In this document: positions 17,413 through 27,565 of the stretch, one piece after another
Numbering within the stretch: position 1 is the stretch's first letter
Layout of the letters: each line of letters starts with the position of its first letter
From: CAYUIV01 sp964444925
GTDB lineage: Bacteria; Pseudomonadota; Gammaproteobacteria; Diplorickettsiales; Diplorickettsiaceae
NCBI GenBank assembly: GCA_964444925.1
Contig: CAYUIV010000005.1
Span: forward strand, 1 to 55,131
DNA length: 55,131 nt
Direction: 5' to 3'
Notes under the pieces: model-generated
Told to the model about the DNA's origin: nothing
Seen by the model: only the letters and a program-made list of their open reading frames with translations
Databases searched by the model: none
Position numbers and translations under genes: made by a program

Positions 17413-18537
17413 ATGAACTTTTTTTCAACAAATGTAGAATTAGCAACAGCAGTAGAGGAAAAAGACTACATACGCATCGAAGCACTGCTTAAAGCAGGAA
17501 CTGATCCTAATATTCTAGATAAAAACAATCAACCCTTAATTTTTAAGCTAGTGGACGATGAAAAATTACTCGCTCTATTTTTAGAGCGATCAAGTAAACG
17601 TATCAATGTTAATGTGAAAAACATACAACAAAAAACTGTTTTTGAGCTTCTTGTCAAAGAAAGTTTTTGTAAATATGTGTTAAATGGTGCCAGCAATGAA
17701 ATACTATCGACACAGATGAAACGTTTTGTCTTTTCGGGAGCCTCTTATTCATTAGATGATTTACAAACAATCTTAATCGAACTGATAGATGGGATAAAAT
17801 ATGGAATACGAGAAAAAAGACTCGAAACCAAACTGGGTGCAAAAGTATTGCACGATAAAAGAGACATATTTCTTGCTCAACATGGTTTTCCTGGAAAGCA
17901 AGAAAAACTATATATTGCGATGATGAAAAAGTGGAATACAGTGACAACAAAACACAATATTATAGATGAAGTAAATCCTTTAATCAATAAACAAGCTGAA
18001 GATGATGACAGTCGTTGTTACCCTTATATCGAAGAAAATGATGAAATTTGGATAAGAACTACTTCTGAAACAGTAAAACAGTACCTCAAAACTGTTGATA
18101 CAGCGATAAAAGATTATTTTTGTAAAATTGAAAGTTGTTTTTCTCGAAGATATGGGGTAGAGCTGACCGTATCGCAACTCCAAGATTTCTTGAAAATAAA
18201 TAATGCAACAGGTAAATTAAACTATTTAATTTTACATAAACACTATTTTATGGCAGAAAACTATGGTGTTCTAAGTCAATTACCTTACGAACTTCTATTA
18301 CGTATACTGAAACAATATGCTTTGCTTGAAAAAAGTGACACTGTAGATTTCTTTACCAAAGCACTCAAAGCAAGCGAGGGACAACGTATTCAGCTGTTGC
18401 AAGAAGAATGTCCCGAATTAACAGAAGCGGCGTTCACACAAGAACTAAAGGAACGTAATGCATTAGAACTTACTTTATTCGATGCTCTCGAACAGGATTT
18501 ATCTCGTGAAAAAAGTTCGTCTTTCAGAAGCATTTGA
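17413..18537 (+). CDS. ankyrin-type protein with C-terminal F-box/PRANC-like motif, paralogue A
   Basis: 374 residues. The N-terminus holds one or two ankyrin-like repeats: ELATAVEEKDYIRIEALLKAGTDPN, then a degenerate second repeat. The middle is a helical region unlike any domain I know. Near residue 288 comes LSQLPYELLLRILKQYALLE, which resembles the core of an F-box and matches the position of PRANC domains at the end of viral and bacterial ankyrin proteins. The gene downstream (18808-19947) is a full-length paralogue. Together they suggest a host-directed adaptor family. The ankyrin part is clear, the F-box-like part is good by comparison with five other proteins here, and the role is inferred. 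Confidence 0.75.
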   Translation: MNFFSTNVELATAVEEKDYIRIEALLKAGTDPNILDKNNQPLIFKLVDDEKLLALFLERSSKRINVNVKNIQQKTVFELLVKESFCKYVLNGASNEILSTQMKRFVFSGASYSLDDLQTILIELIDGIKYGIREKRLETKLGAKVLHDKRDIFLAQHGFPGKQEKLYIAMMKKWNTVTTKHNIIDEVNPLINKQAEDDDSRCYPYIEENDEIWIRTTSETVKQYLKTVDTAIKDYFCKIESCFSRRYGVELTVSQLQDFLKINNATGKLNYLILHKHYFMAENYGVLSQLPYELLLRILKQYALLEKSDTVDFFTKALKASEGQRIQLLQEECPELTEAAFTQELKERNALELTLFDALEQDLSREKSSSFRSI

Positions 18538-18807
18538 CCACTACGCTCTTTCTAAATTCTCATTATAAAGGACTTAATTCCATTACTAATATCAACAGCG
18601 GTGATTTACTAGGATGATGACAAGTATCATGGCGACTAGCTCAAGTCACTACAAGAAAGTGCATATGTCAGTCTTTTGAGGTGGATAATAAACACATTGT
18701 TGCTTTAAGCTCAAAAACACTACTATTGGTAGATGATTCACTTGCCTTTTCGAGTAAAATACGTTATTTTCTTTGAAATTTTTTAGTCAACACATCTTTT
18801 TTACTTT

Positions 18808-19947
18808 ATGAATTACTCTTCACGAAATAGTCACGAGCCAGATTCTATGGCTAGTCCTTCTTCAGCACTAGCAAAAGCAGTACAGGACAAGAACTATAAA
18901 AAAGTCAAAAAACTACTTAATCGTGGAGTTGATTCTAATATTTTAGGGAAAAACAATCAACCTTTGATTTTTGAGCTTGTCGATAAGCCAAAACTATTTA
19001 ATCTATTTTTAAATCAACCCAGTAAGCGGTTTAACGTTGATGCTATGAATATGTTGGGTATGACCGCATTTGATTTCCTTGTCATAAAACATTTCTGTAC
19101 ACATTTGTCCAATGATGTCGACGTCGAGAAAACGCTTTTGATGCAGATAGAACAACTCATTTTTGCGGGCGCATCTTATTCGTTAGATATGTTACGAGAA
19201 AGAATAATAGGAGTAATGCGAGCGCACCAGCAGGAAATACGAGAGGTCAAACTTACAGCTGAATTGGGACCTCCAATGTTCATGACTAAACTAAATACGT
19301 TTCTCAAAAAAAATGAATCTTTGCAAACAGAGCTATCCATACAAGAACAGTTTTTAAAGCAAAAACCGTTTTTAGAGAATGATATGGTAAAAGATGTTTT
19401 GCACGAATCTCAAGCACAATTAATAGATTTTCAAACAGGTCTTGCTCCATACATTTATAAAAAAGACACAGAAACAATCAATCGCTGGTTGGCAATGACC
19501 CCAGAAAAAATAGATCAATATCTCAAAAATGTTGATACAGCGATAGAAAATTATCTTTTTAAAATTCAAAGCCGTTTTTTAAAAAATTATAATATGGAGA
19601 TCACATTATCCGAGCTTAAAAATTTTCTAAAAATAGATAATATAGAGGCTAAACGAAAATATATAATATTACGCAAAAATTATTTTATAGAAGAAAACAC
19701 AAGTATTTTAGCCAAATTACCTACAGAGATATTTTTATCCATACTCCAAACGTTTGCCGCACTTGAAAAAGATGACATACTGATTGATCGTGTTACTAAC
19801 ATAGAGCAAGAAATTTTTAAGATAAAGCAAGCACTAGGAATGCCCGTGATGTCCAGGCTACAAGAAGCGCAAAAACAGAATGCACAAAAAACCCCTCTCG
19901 AACATTTTCTATCTGAGGAAGAAACTTTATTAGGTCTTAAAAATTGA
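18808..19947 (+). CDS. ankyrin-type protein with C-terminal F-box/PRANC-like motif, paralogue B
   Basis: 379 residues, aligned throughout with the preceding gene. Shared blocks include LAKAVQDKNYKKVKKLLNRG (ankyrin), NILGKNNQPLIFELVD, FAGASYSLD, and YLKNVDTAIENYLFKIQSRF in the middle. The C-terminal motif is LAKLPTEIFLSILQTFAALE near residue 300. Copy B has an extra N-terminal segment (MNYSSRNSHEPDSMASPSS) and a longer charged C-terminus. The conserved helical middle, present in both copies and nowhere else in the window, may be a new domain. No Shine-Dalgarno is obvious before the ATG. Confidence 0.75.
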   Translation: MNYSSRNSHEPDSMASPSSALAKAVQDKNYKKVKKLLNRGVDSNILGKNNQPLIFELVDKPKLFNLFLNQPSKRFNVDAMNMLGMTAFDFLVIKHFCTHLSNDVDVEKTLLMQIEQLIFAGASYSLDMLRERIIGVMRAHQQEIREVKLTAELGPPMFMTKLNTFLKKNESLQTELSIQEQFLKQKPFLENDMVKDVLHESQAQLIDFQTGLAPYIYKKDTETINRWLAMTPEKIDQYLKNVDTAIENYLFKIQSRFLKNYNMEITLSELKNFLKIDNIEAKRKYIILRKNYFIEENTSILAKLPTEIFLSILQTFAALEKDDILIDRVTNIEQEIFKIKQALGMPVMSRLQEAQKQNAQKTPLEHFLSEEETLLGLKN

Positions 19948-20248
19948 TTACTGCGCTTTATTCGGTTTTTTTAAACGAAAAAACTTGATTTTTATATCAA
20001 TACGAATTATCTATCACTCAAAGATAAGGAGTACACTCATGCTATACTTAGCCTAGGTGATTGATTTTTGTGTACAATCGTGGACATTTGGACTTACTTA
20101 TGAAGAGTACGTAAAATGCTCAAAAATCGTATGGATAATATTTTTATGGTTGAAAAGTGCAATGCAAGCATGGTCAACAATGTATTTTTACACCGATATA
20201 GCCTTACGGTAGATAAAATCGCACGGACAAGTAGAAGAGGTAAAAAAA
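19948..20248. other. non-coding stretch before an ankyrin gene
   Basis: 300 AT-rich bases. Only weak AT hairpins are visible (GTTTTTT...AAAAAAC near 19967). The last bases contain AGAGGT, the probable ribosome-binding site of the next gene. Confidence 0.4.
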
Positions 20249-21655
20249 ATGGATCATAAAATCACTTCTTCTCTTTCCTTGATAAAAAGAGAAGACATAA
20301 TTAGCCATATTGCTCAAGAAGGACTGGCACGTACTGTTAACAGTTGTAGTGAAGTCTCTTTTGAACTGTGCTGTATTATTAAACAAGTATTAGAAAAAAA
20401 TAAAGAAGTACTTGATCAATTGAAAGAAATTGAGCCTAATCTCACTCGCTTAGAAAAAATCATTAATATTGATAGATTTGTCGGGAGTGAAAAAACAACT
20501 TTAGCTTATGCACTGGAAAAGCTTAATGATCAAGAAAATATGAAAGATTATACTGACGCGCTTCCTCTACTGACCTTAATCGACATTCTCTTGAACTATA
20601 ATGCAAATGTTAAGTTAACTTTTGATGGTACAACGCCTCTACATATCATAGCGAAAAAAGCAATGACTTATGCAGCATTGCTGACTAAGTTCATTGAAAA
20701 AGGTGTATCTGTAGATGCTCAAAACCAATACGGTTGTACACCACTACACCTTGCGATATCTCATAATAACATAGCGGCCATTGATCTACTGATTCAACAC
20801 GGTGCAGATCTTGAAAAAAAAGATGAATACTGTGGAAGAACTCCCATAGGACACGCTATTCATCGCTATACGGGTTGTGAACATCGATACACCAATCGAG
20901 AAACTATTGATCATTTATTGAAGAATTATTCATTTAAGTTAAACGAGCAAGATAAAAACGGGGATACGCTGATGCATTATCTTGCACAATCAGTTTTATC
21001 TGACACAGTAGTAGATGATCACAGCCGTTTTTCCCTAATTTTATCGCTGATTGAACGTGGTGCAACCTGTCATCATTTCAATAGTAACGGTGATACACCT
21101 TTACACTGTGCCATTCGAAATGAAGAAAAAACCGCTTCTATTATTGCACTTTTCATTCAAAAAAACGCAAAAGTTAATATAGTGAATCAACAGAATCAAA
21201 ATCCTTTATTAACTGCACTAAAAACATTACTATTTTTTCAAGCGCAGCATTATTTTGCTGCTACACTTGAAAATATCAAAGCCTTACTGCAATGCTCACC
21301 CATTCCACTAAATATTACGATGGAAGATAAATGTAAAAACACAAGTATCAAGCTGATGTCAAGTTTAACAATATTGCCCGATTGGCTGAAAGGGCAAATA
21401 TTATACTCAGCTGACTCGCGTCCTACTGTATTACTTTTTGCAAAAGCAAAAGAAAGTCATCCAAACGAAAAAATCAACTATTTCGATTTATCCAAAGAAT
21501 TACAAGAAGTTATCATCAATTTTCTTATTGCTAGTGTCTACCCAAATCTTGAGAAAAAAACAGCCATTCGGTGGTTAACTGCCTATCATCTGTATCTTGC
21601 TGATGTTGAAGCTAAAAAAACTTCATCAGCAAACTTAGTGGCTTTAAACCACTGA
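20249..21655 (+). CDS. ankyrin repeat protein with C-terminal F-box-like motif
   Basis: 468 residues. Canonical ankyrin repeats occupy roughly residues 125-320: GTTPLHIIAKKA, GCTPLHLAISHNNIAAIDLL, GDTLMHYLAQ and GDTPLHCAIRNEEKTASII. The first 120 residues are a helical N-terminal region that I do not recognise. Near residue 410 lies YFDLSKELQEVIINFLIAS, which matches the position and pattern of the F-box-like tails of its neighbours, although the Pro is replaced by Ser. The start at ATG 20249 is supported by AGAGGT eight bases upstream. Probably an exported host-interaction protein; its target is unknown. Confidence 0.82.
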   Translation: MDHKITSSLSLIKREDIISHIAQEGLARTVNSCSEVSFELCCIIKQVLEKNKEVLDQLKEIEPNLTRLEKIINIDRFVGSEKTTLAYALEKLNDQENMKDYTDALPLLTLIDILLNYNANVKLTFDGTTPLHIIAKKAMTYAALLTKFIEKGVSVDAQNQYGCTPLHLAISHNNIAAIDLLIQHGADLEKKDEYCGRTPIGHAIHRYTGCEHRYTNRETIDHLLKNYSFKLNEQDKNGDTLMHYLAQSVLSDTVVDDHSRFSLILSLIERGATCHHFNSNGDTPLHCAIRNEEKTASIIALFIQKNAKVNIVNQQNQNPLLTALKTLLFFQAQHYFAATLENIKALLQCSPIPLNITMEDKCKNTSIKLMSSLTILPDWLKGQILYSADSRPTVLLFAKAKESHPNEKINYFDLSKELQEVIINFLIASVYPNLEKKTAIRWLTAYHLYLADVEAKKTSSANLVALNH

Positions 21656-21994
21656 TCTATCAGATAAAATGATTTTTCAATTGAATAAAATGTCTTTTTT
21701 TAGTGACTTATTAGTTTATTAAGGATAGAAATTTTTTACTCAGTGTAGTATTTAATGGGGCTATGGATAGTTTATCTGTTTTCTGTTCCTCGTCGATGAA
21801 CACTGATTAATAGGTAGTCAATTTTAGTAAGGGGATGCAATATTTGCTGTTTAAAACATAATTATTGTAGATAATATTTAGCATTATAAAATGCATCATC
21901 TTTCTAAATAATGGGGTAAGGTATGATAAAGCGTAGTGACTACTATCGTTTTATTATTCAAAAATAGGCAAAGCTTGTTGTCTATCTTTTATCT
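21656..21994. other. non-coding stretch between convergent genes
   Basis: 340 AT-rich bases between the ankyrin gene and the 3' end of hslU. I found no frame, tRNA or convincing terminator. Confidence 0.4.
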
Positions 21995-23530
21995 TTATAA
22001 GATGTAATGACTTGAATCCTCATTATCAATCAGTGTTGTCAGTTTATCATTGACATATGTTGCATCAATCGTTACCGTTTGGCCAGCTAACTCGTTTGCA
22101 TCAAAAGACAATGATTCTAACAAACGTTCCATTACAGTATTGAGTCGTCTTGCACCAATATTCTCTACTTTTTCGTTTACGTTAAAAGCAATTTCTGCAA
22201 TACGAGAGATAGCTTCGTCTGAAAATTTTACCGTTAACCCTTCTGTTTCAAGTAGTGCTTGAGATTGTACGAGTAATGAAGAGCGACATTGACATAAAAT
22301 AGCAATAAAATCTTCAATCTTTAAAGGATGTAGTTCAACACGCACTGGTAATCGGCCTTGTAGCTCTGGAATTAAATCAGATGGCTTTTGTCCTGACTGA
22401 AAAGCACCTGCTGCAATAAACAGAATATGATGAGTACGCACCATGCCATATTTTGTGGACACCGTTGATCCACCTAATAAAGGAAGTAGATCTCTTTGTA
22501 CCCCTTCGCGTGATACATCGGCACCACCGATTTCGCCTCGTCGACACACCTTATCAATTTCGTCAATGAAAACAATACCGTACTTTTCGACCCAGTCGAC
22601 AGCACGTCTTTTTAAATCTTCTTCGTTGAGCAGCTTATCCGCTTCCTCTTGCTGTAGGACTTTAAAAGCATCTTTAATTTTCATTCGATGTGTTTTAACC
22701 CGTCCACTGTTCAAGTTTTGCATCATACTTTGAAGTTGGTTGGTCATCTCTTCCATACCCGGAGGTCCCATGATTTCCACACCCATCGGATGGTTAGTTA
22801 ACTCCACTTCAATTTCTTTTTCATCAAGTAAACCTTCTTGTAAACGTCGGCGATATAAATTACGTGCCAGTCCTCTTTCCGATTGTTTTAACTCTGAAAA
22901 AGCCACTTTATTATCGACTTTGCCTGTGCTTGTTTTAAGAAAGGCATTGAGTATCCTTTCCTCTACTGCTTCTTTGACTTGCTTTTCTAATCCTTCAATT
23001 GTTTTTTGTCGCAGTGTTTTATAAGCACTATCGACTAAATCACGTATAATAGAATCCACATCGCGTCCGATGTAGCCAACTTCTGTATATTTCGTTGCTT
23101 CCACTTTAAGAAAAGGAAAAGGAGAATCTTCCGTCAGATTAGCTGCACGATAGCAAATTGCGGTCTTTCCTACACCCGATGGACCAATCATAAGAATATT
23201 GTTAGATTGAATTTCTTTACGTAACCTCTCATCATCAACGACAGTACGACGTATTCGTTCTCGAAGTGCACGTGCAATGACACGTTTTGCCTCTTGTTGA
23301 CCAATCACGTCTTGATCTAGCTCAGCAACAATCTCTTTTGGTGTAAGATGATCTTTGAGTGCTAACGAAATGTTAGCTGTCGTATTAGATTCTTCAACGA
23401 ATTCAGAAAATGTTTCTTCTTGTAAAAAATCGTCGTCAGGCTGTTTTTCTTCTGGTAAGTCACTCTCCATGAGAGACAAATCTGTTGCGTTTAACGGTTC
23501 TTCGTTTAATGTATCGCTAACGTAAGTCAT
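21995..23530 (-). CDS. hslU: HslU unfoldase with an acidic N-terminal extension
   Basis: AAA+ unfoldase of the HslUV protease. Walker A is GPSGVGKT (116-123), the pore loop region reads TEVGYIGRD, Walker B is IVFIDEIDKV, the arginine-finger region has ELQGRLPVRVEL, and the C-terminal tail that docks into HslV is intact (IDNEDSSHYIL). HslU normally begins near LTPKEIV, which is residue 62 here, so the protein has about 60 extra residues. The first 50 contain 16 Asp or Glu and only one Lys. The extension is in frame, starts at an ATG 17 bases after hslV, and has GAGA upstream, so it seems real. E. coli HslU has 443 residues and this one 511. Confidence 0.96.
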   Translation of the reverse strand: MTYVSDTLNEEPLNATDLSLMESDLPEEKQPDDDFLQEETFSEFVEESNTTANISLALKDHLTPKEIVAELDQDVIGQQEAKRVIARALRERIRRTVVDDERLRKEIQSNNILMIGPSGVGKTAICYRAANLTEDSPFPFLKVEATKYTEVGYIGRDVDSIIRDLVDSAYKTLRQKTIEGLEKQVKEAVEERILNAFLKTSTGKVDNKVAFSELKQSERGLARNLYRRRLQEGLLDEKEIEVELTNHPMGVEIMGPPGMEEMTNQLQSMMQNLNSGRVKTHRMKIKDAFKVLQQEEADKLLNEEDLKRRAVDWVEKYGIVFIDEIDKVCRRGEIGGADVSREGVQRDLLPLLGGSTVSTKYGMVRTHHILFIAAGAFQSGQKPSDLIPELQGRLPVRVELHPLKIEDFIAILCQCRSSLLVQSQALLETEGLTVKFSDEAISRIAEIAFNVNEKVENIGARRLNTVMERLLESLSFDANELAGQTVTIDATYVNDKLTTLIDNEDSSHYIL

Positions 23531-23547
23531 AGTATTTTCTCGTAAAC

Positions 23548-24102
23548 TTAAGATTTTGAATGTGTTTCGATTTCTTCAAATATAAAGCGGTTACTGGTAA
23601 AAACACATAAATTGGCAGTAATTTCAAGACTTTTTGAAACGATTTCTCGAGCAGATAATGTTGTATTTTCTAATAACGCTAACGCTGCTGACTGCGCATA
23701 AGCACCTCCTGATCCAATGGCAATAACATTGTTTTCTGGTTCAATTACATCACCATTACCGCTGATCATAAAGGAGAATTCGGGATCTGCTACAGCCAAC
23801 ATTGCTTCTAAGCGTCGTAATACACGATCAGAGCGCCAGTCTTTTGCAAGTTCTATTGCTGCACGTTTAATTTTTCCACTATACTGTTCAAGCTTTGTTT
23901 CAAAACGATCAAGTAACGTTGTAGCATCGGCAGTTGATCCTGCAAAACCAACTAGAATAGGATATTTTTTCAGACGGTATACTTTACAAGCATTAGATTT
24001 TAAAATAAGTGATTCGCCTAGAGTAATTTGACCGTCGCCGCCAATGGCAACCTTATCTTCTCGTCGTACAAGTAAAATAGTGGTACCGTGTAGTGATTGC
24101 AT
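23548..24102 (-). CDS. hslV: HslV protease subunit
   Basis: Proteasome-like peptidase ring that works with HslU. The propeptide MQSLHG precedes the catalytic N-terminal Thr (Thr7, followed by TILLVRR). Other family blocks: GGDGQITLG, GFAGSTADA, ELAKDWRSD, MLAVAD and IGSGGAYAQSAALALLENT. Length 184 is normal. It is the first gene of the hslV-hslU pair, separated by 17 bases, and faces a pilin gene across a short divergent region. Confidence 0.97.
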   Translation of the reverse strand: MQSLHGTTILLVRREDKVAIGGDGQITLGESLILKSNACKVYRLKKYPILVGFAGSTADATTLLDRFETKLEQYSGKIKRAAIELAKDWRSDRVLRRLEAMLAVADPEFSFMISGNGDVIEPENNVIAIGSGGAYAQSAALALLENTTLSAREIVSKSLEITANLCVFTSNRFIFEEIETHSKS

Positions 24103-24255
24103 GTTGGATTTATTGTAACTTTAATTAAAATCAAACTATGGTGGCAGTTAAGAAGATTTTCAAGTACAGCACCGTACATGTTCATGAAGAGTATCGCCTC
24201 TACTCAAAAATCAAGCTACACTATCAGCACCTCATCATTAAATACAAGTGACCTT

Positions 24256-24705
24256 ATGCAACATGATAAGAATCAACAGGGTTTAACTTTACTCGAACTG
24301 ATGGTAACGGTTGCAATTGTTGGTCTACTGCTCACATTGGCGATTCCAAATTATCAGCGATACACGCAACGCGCAAAATTCACAGAAGTGATTCAAGCCA
24401 TTGCGCCCTATAAAATAGCAGTAACGCTTTGTGCCTATCAACAAGGCGATCTCAGTTTATGTCAAACACCAGGCCAAAATGGCATACCAGATAATTTTAA
24501 AGCTAAAAACTCTAAACAAGGATACGTAGATCAAATATTAGTACAAGAAAACGGTGTGATTACAGCACAATCTCAACAAATTACGCTGGACAAATGTCAC
24601 TGCTTTACTTACACTTTGAAACCAAGTTTACAAGAAAATACTGCCTTACTTTGGACAGTCGACAAATCTAAACAAAATAGTTGCAAACGTTTTAATCTAT
24701 GCTAG
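24256..24705 (+). CDS. type IV pilin, PilA-like
   Basis: Prepilin with leader MQHDKNQQG followed by LTLLELMVTVAIVGLLLTLA, with Glu5 of the mature helix present. Residue +1 is Leu, where Phe or Met is more usual. The 149-residue product ends in a disulfide-type region with several Cys (KCHCF, SCKRFNLC) like the D-region of major pilins. I chose ATG 24256; the open frame extends upstream to 24097, but that would give an implausible 60-residue leader. It lies just before ileS. Either a major pilin or a competence pseudopilin. Confidence 0.85.
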   Translation: MQHDKNQQGLTLLELMVTVAIVGLLLTLAIPNYQRYTQRAKFTEVIQAIAPYKIAVTLCAYQQGDLSLCQTPGQNGIPDNFKAKNSKQGYVDQILVQENGVITAQSQQITLDKCHCFTYTLKPSLQENTALLWTVDKSKQNSCKRFNLC

Positions 24706-24721
24706 TACCTAAATTTTAATC

Positions 24722-27565
24722 ATGGATCTTCTCTATCGCGATTCGCTCTGTTTACCCCAAACGAGCTTTCCAATGAAAGCATCTTTGACAACACGAGAGC
24801 CACTTATTTTAAAAAAATGGTATGTCGATAAACTGTATCAAAGAATTCGTGTCAGCCATCAAAGGCATAAAAAGTATATATTACATGACGGGCCACCATA
24901 CGCGAATGGCCATTTGCATATTGGACATGCGGTCAATAAAGTTTTAAAAGATATCATTTTAAAAGCAAAAACATTAAGTGGCTTTGACACTCCTTTTATT
25001 CCAGGATGGGATTGCCATGGCTTGCCGATTGAATTAAATGTTGAAAAACAATTAAAACAAAAACGCACGACCTATACACCAGAAGAGTTTCGTATAGCTT
25101 GCAGACAGTATGCAAAAGCACAAATGGCAATTCAAAAGGAAGAGTTTATACGCCTTGGTATATTGGCAGATTGGGATAATCCTTACTGTACTATGGATTT
25201 TTCAACTGAATCTGAAATTATCCGCGCGTTTGGCCAGTGTATTACAAAAGGCTATGTTGAACAGGGTTCAAAACCTGTGCATTGGTGTATCGCCTGTGGT
25301 TCTGCGCTTGCTGAACTGGAAGTAGAATATCAAGAAAAACGTTCAACAGCAGTAGATGTTAAATTTCAATTGAGTCATCACATACTGCAAGAAGATTTAC
25401 CCGGCAAAGGACCAGTTTTTTTACCTATTTGGACCACCACACCTTGGACATTACCAGCCAATGAAGCAGTCGCTTTAGGAGAAAAAATTCAGTATTGTCT
25501 TATTCAAACAAAGCATGAGCGTTTTCTCCTTGCTCACAATATTTATCAAGCATGTCTAGCGCGTTATGAGATAGATAACTATACAGTTTTAAAACATTAT
25601 CAAGGAGAATATTTTAGTGGTGCAAAACTGTCTCATCCTTTTGAGCAGCGTACTGTCCCGCTTATTTTAAGTGATCATGTTGATACTGATACAGGGACAG
25701 GTGTCGTACACATTGCGCCTACTCATGGCATAGAAGACTATGAGTTGGGCATAAAATACCGTTTACCAATGCTCAATCGCGTTAATACAAAAGGGTATTA
25801 TCACCCTTTCGTTCAAGCGTTAAATGATAATCAGTCAGTACTCGAAGCAGACGATGCAATTGTAGATTTACTTAGAACACATCAGAAGCTACTGTGTGTT
25901 CAATCCTTTAAGCATGCCTACCCTCATTGTTGGCGACACAAAATTCCTCTTATTTTTTTAACTACAACACAATGGTTTTTGAGGTTACAATCAGAAAAAC
26001 TACACACGACCTTACAGCAAGCAATTGAAAAAATAATTTGGATACCACATTGGGGTAAAGCAAAAATGCACGCTATGCTTGGCTATAATCAAGCACAGTA
26101 TCGTCCAGATTGGTGTATCTCTCGCCAGCGTCATTGGGGAGTTCCTCTGCCGCTTTTTGTTAATCGCTATACTCGAAAACTACATCCTCGTACAAATGAG
26201 CTCATCACTTTTGTGGCTCAAGAAGTAGAAAAAATAGGAATTGAAGCATGGCATACATTGGATATAAATACAGTACTTGGAGAAGAAGCAGCAGAATACG
26301 AAAAGCTTACTGATACCTTAGACGTTTGGTTTGATTCTGGCGTAACGCATCAGGCAGTACTTAAAAAAGAAGCGCAATTGAAGTGGCCTGCCGATCTTTA
26401 TCTTGAAGGCTTAGATCAATTTAGAGGTTGGTTTCAGTCCTCACTGATTACAAGTGCAATGCTACATCGAGACACGCCTTACAAAACTGTTTTAGTGCAT
26501 GGATTTACCGTCGATCAACAAGGAAAAAAAATGTCAAAATCGTTGGGCAATATACTAAGCTTGGATAATATTTTAAAAAAATGGGGAGCAGACATTTTGC
26601 GGCTTTGGATTGCCTCGGTAGATACAACAAGCGATATTTTTGTTTCAGAGGAAGTTTTTCAGCGTATTTCAGAATCATATCGTCGTATTCGCAATACTGT
26701 TCGATTTCTTATTGCAAATTTGCACGACTTTGATCCTTTACATGATCAAGTTAAACCACACGCATTACTTTCTTTAGATCGCTGGCTCATTATGCGCACG
26801 GCGATGTTACAAGAAGCAATACGTGATGCGTACGAAAAATTTAGTTTCCGACATATTTATCAGATGATTCATCAATTTTGTATTGATGAGTTGGGTAGTT
26901 TTTATTTGTCCATTCTAAAAGATCGTCAATACACAATGCAACAGCATAGCATGGGCCGTCGCTCTGGTCAGACAGCAATGTATCATGTTACAGAAGCAAT
27001 CTTACGTTGGCTAGCTCCTATTTTAAGCTTTACCATGGAAGAAGCCTGGCAACATTTACCAGGAAAAAGAGAAGAATCAATTTTTTTAAGTCAATGGTAT
27101 GTATTAAGCTTTGATGAAACAAGTGATACGCTCGTTTCTTTTTATCGCGAACAAGGCGGTTGTCAAAAATGCTGGGACCTCATTCGAGCAGTACGCGATA
27201 CAGCTAATAAAGCAATTGAAAAAGCACGTGACGATAAAAAAATTGGCTCTTCTTTGGAAGCCAATCTTGTTCTTTTTTGTAAAGAAAACTCATTCATTGC
27301 TCGTTTGTTATCCATAATGCAAAAAGAGCTGCACTTTATATTTTTAACCTCTACCGTCCAAATACTTTATACAAGAGACAATGATGTAGAAAATAACACC
27401 AACGTGGCAGTTGAAGTGAGACCTATTAATATCAACCAAAAAAAGTGTATCCGTTGTTGGCACCGTTTAGAAGAAGTAGGACAAAATCTACAGCATCCGA
27501 AGTTATGTTCTCGTTGTATTTTGAATTTATTCGATAATGTGGGTGAAAAACGACACTATGCGTAA
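24722..27565 (+). CDS. ileS: isoleucyl-tRNA synthetase
   Basis: Class I synthetase. HIGH box is HLHIGH (64-69), KMSKS is KKMSKSLGN near 603, and the C-terminal zinc site uses CIRCW and CSRC near 908-930. The CP1 editing domain keeps its Thr-rich motif WTTTPWTLPAN and the GTGVVHIAPTHGIEDYELG block with the conserved Asp, so proofreading of Val should work. This contrasts with the proS and thrS genes of this window. Length 947 is close to the E. coli 938. It overlaps lspA, the usual gammaproteobacterial ileS-lspA pair. Confidence 0.98.
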   Translation: MDLLYRDSLCLPQTSFPMKASLTTREPLILKKWYVDKLYQRIRVSHQRHKKYILHDGPPYANGHLHIGHAVNKVLKDIILKAKTLSGFDTPFIPGWDCHGLPIELNVEKQLKQKRTTYTPEEFRIACRQYAKAQMAIQKEEFIRLGILADWDNPYCTMDFSTESEIIRAFGQCITKGYVEQGSKPVHWCIACGSALAELEVEYQEKRSTAVDVKFQLSHHILQEDLPGKGPVFLPIWTTTPWTLPANEAVALGEKIQYCLIQTKHERFLLAHNIYQACLARYEIDNYTVLKHYQGEYFSGAKLSHPFEQRTVPLILSDHVDTDTGTGVVHIAPTHGIEDYELGIKYRLPMLNRVNTKGYYHPFVQALNDNQSVLEADDAIVDLLRTHQKLLCVQSFKHAYPHCWRHKIPLIFLTTTQWFLRLQSEKLHTTLQQAIEKIIWIPHWGKAKMHAMLGYNQAQYRPDWCISRQRHWGVPLPLFVNRYTRKLHPRTNELITFVAQEVEKIGIEAWHTLDINTVLGEEAAEYEKLTDTLDVWFDSGVTHQAVLKKEAQLKWPADLYLEGLDQFRGWFQSSLITSAMLHRDTPYKTVLVHGFTVDQQGKKMSKSLGNILSLDNILKKWGADILRLWIASVDTTSDIFVSEEVFQRISESYRRIRNTVRFLIANLHDFDPLHDQVKPHALLSLDRWLIMRTAMLQEAIRDAYEKFSFRHIYQMIHQFCIDELGSFYLSILKDRQYTMQQHSMGRRSGQTAMYHVTEAILRWLAPILSFTMEEAWQHLPGKREESIFLSQWYVLSFDETSDTLVSFYREQGGCQKCWDLIRAVRDTANKAIEKARDDKKIGSSLEANLVLFCKENSFIARLLSIMQKELHFIFLTSTVQILYTRDNDVENNTNVAVEVRPININQKKCIRCWHRLEEVGQNLQHPKLCSRCILNLFDNVGEKRHYA

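Noticed and set aside
22050..24031. Several open frames on the plus strand across hslU and hslV
   Set aside because: They are antisense shadows of strongly conserved genes, rich in Ser and Arg, with no family similarity.
24097..24255. Upstream extension of the pilin gene
   Set aside because: It would give a leader of more than 60 residues; prepilin leaders are short, and ATG 24256 gives nine residues.
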